From positions 1 to 5,616 of the forward strand of contig CALFMQ010000245.1 in the NCBI GenBank assembly GCA_937879825.1: a stretch of DNA of 5,616 bases, in the 5' to 3' direction. The notes beneath the pieces were generated by a model. That model had not been told where the DNA came from. It saw only the letters and a program-made list of their open reading frames with translations, and did no database searches. The DNA comes from an uncultured Phycisphaerales bacterium (GTDB lineage: Bacteria; Planctomycetota; Phycisphaerae; Phycisphaerales; UBA1924). A program made the position numbers and the translations under genes. This document shows, one piece after another, positions 5,166 to 5,616 of this stretch (its first letter is position 1; each line of letters opens with the position of its first letter).

Positions 5166-5524
5166 GGTGTTTCTCCTTGTGATAGTTGCACCCGAGTGAT
5201 TTTGGTCGCGCACTCGGGGCAGATGTCCGTGTCGTTGCCTGAGAGGTCGTAGCCGCATTCGTGGCAGCGGCTTGGGCCGCGGGGGAATGCAAGGTCGAGG
5301 ATGAAGCGTCCGGCGAAGAAGAGGTAGAGGCCGGCGGCGAGCTGCGCGGCGCTGTATATCGAGGGCACGACCGAAGACCACACCCACCGGTTGGAGATTT
5401 CACCCTCGACAACGACGGCGAAGATGAGTTGCGCCGCGTAATACAGCACGGTGACTCCGCCTTCGATCATGAAATAGATCCCGACTGCCTTCATCAGGAC
5501 GCGGAAGAGTCCTCGTTGGGTCAT
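5162..5524 (-). CDS. Two-helix membrane protein with C-terminal zinc ribbon, function unknown
   Basis: 120 residues from ATG at 5524, with AAGGAG (5532-5537) 7 nt upstream. Two hydrophobic segments, about 8-39 and 50-79, are followed by a short zinc ribbon: C87-x2-C90-GYDL, then C102-PE-C105. Four Cys at this spacing should bind one zinc ion. CGYDL ribbons of this kind are frequent in Phycisphaerae membrane proteins, where their role is not established. Topology is not certain; if the ribbon is cytoplasmic, both ends of the protein would be inside. The gene's TGA overlaps the GTG of the downstream paralogue by 4 nt, and the downstream ribosome site lies within its last codons, so translational coupling is likely. 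The two proteins may work as a complex, but that is inference. The gene is probably the first of the operon. Confidence 0.8.
   Translation of the reverse strand: MTQRGLFRVLMKAVGIYFMIEGGVTVLYYAAQLIFAVVVEGEISNRWVWSSVVPSIYSAAQLAAGLYLFFAGRFILDLAFPRGPSRCHECGYDLSGNDTDICPECATKITRVQLSQGETP
5172..5178 (-). promoter_or_regulatory. Ribosome binding site that sets the GTG start of the paralogue
   Basis: AAGGAGA on the - strand lies 6 nt before GTG 5165 and inside the last codons of the zinc-ribbon gene. Together with the GTGA overlap it supports the short 93-residue product. Confidence 0.75.
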
Positions 5525-5578
5525 GGTGAGTCTCCTTCCGATTGAACAGGGCGGGGGGAGTCATGAAAGAGAGAGGAG

Positions 5579-5610
5579 CCCTCACCCTACCCTCTCCCAG
5601 GGGGAGAGGG
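5579..5610. repeat. REP-like palindrome (CCCTCACCCTACCCTCTCCC type)
   Basis: CCCTCTCCC (5590-5598) and GGGAGAGGG (5602-5610) are perfect 9-bp complements with a 3-nt loop. They are preceded by CCCTCACCCTA (5579-5589), the flank commonly attached to this dispersed palindrome. Near-identical units occur between genes in many unrelated high-GC bacteria, and their false translation gives LPLPLGEGRVR, as here on the - strand. It lies 55 nt upstream of the zinc-ribbon gene and is probably cut by the window edge. It could act as a processing or termination hairpin, but has no T-run. Confidence 0.7.
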
Positions 5611-5616
5611 AGCATG

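Noticed and set aside
5166..5387. N-terminal extension of the 93-residue membrane protein up to an upstream ATG
   Set aside because: The extension is an Arg/Pro-rich shadow of the zinc-ribbon gene; the GTG at 5165 has its own ribosome site and the GTGA overlap.
5400..5615. - strand frame beginning MLPLPLGEGRVRA
   Set aside because: This is the well-known false translation of the REP-like palindrome, out of frame with the zinc-ribbon gene.

Overview
The window reads as chromosomal DNA from a high-GC planctomycete, most likely of the class Phycisphaerae. This is an inference from gene style, not a database match. The pointers are a secreted subtilase ending in a dockerin-like double calcium repeat (GDVDNSGFVNVDDLN), a two-helix membrane protein with a CxxCGYDL...CPEC zinc ribbon, and a STAS protein with the LNSSN motif. 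All are familiar in that group. No tRNA, rRNA, CRISPR array, insertion sequence or phage gene is visible.

Layout: (1) The 3' part of gyrA (DNA gyrase subunit A) runs from the left edge to 1498 on the + strand. It covers the end of the breakage-reunion/coiled-coil region, the DNA-wrapping beta-pinwheel with two GyrA-box motifs, and an acidic tail. (2) After 38 nt comes a small STAS-domain protein (1537-1875), with its own good ribosome site and a possible own promoter. (3) Converging on it, 12 nt away, is a 667-residue exported serine protease on the - strand (1888-3891): signal peptide, propeptide, S8 kexin-like domain, P-domain and dockerin-like tail. It probably starts at TTG, and its catalytic Asp position appears to hold Glu. 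(4) A 258-nt divergent intergenic region (3892-4149) is rich in inverted repeats. (5) A LolD/MacB-type ABC transporter ATPase follows on the + strand (4150-4881). A TAGACT box ends 6 nt before its ATG and no ribosome site is visible, which suggests leaderless transcription. (6) Converging on it with a 2-nt gap is a - strand pair (5524 down to 4884). These are two small two-helix membrane proteins that look like diverged duplicates, joined by a 4-nt GTGA overlap; only the first has a zinc ribbon. (7) The right edge carries a REP-like palindrome (5579-5610).

The genes do not form one obvious pathway. gyrA and the STAS gene may be co-transcribed. The protease and the ABC ATPase are divergent and may share control sequences. 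The two small membrane proteins form a coupled two-gene operon. The ABC ATPase has no adjacent permease gene in view. I did not find a clearly new multi-gene system. The best leads are the altered protease active site, the paralogous membrane pair, the leaderless-type promoter and the second GyrA box with its insertion.
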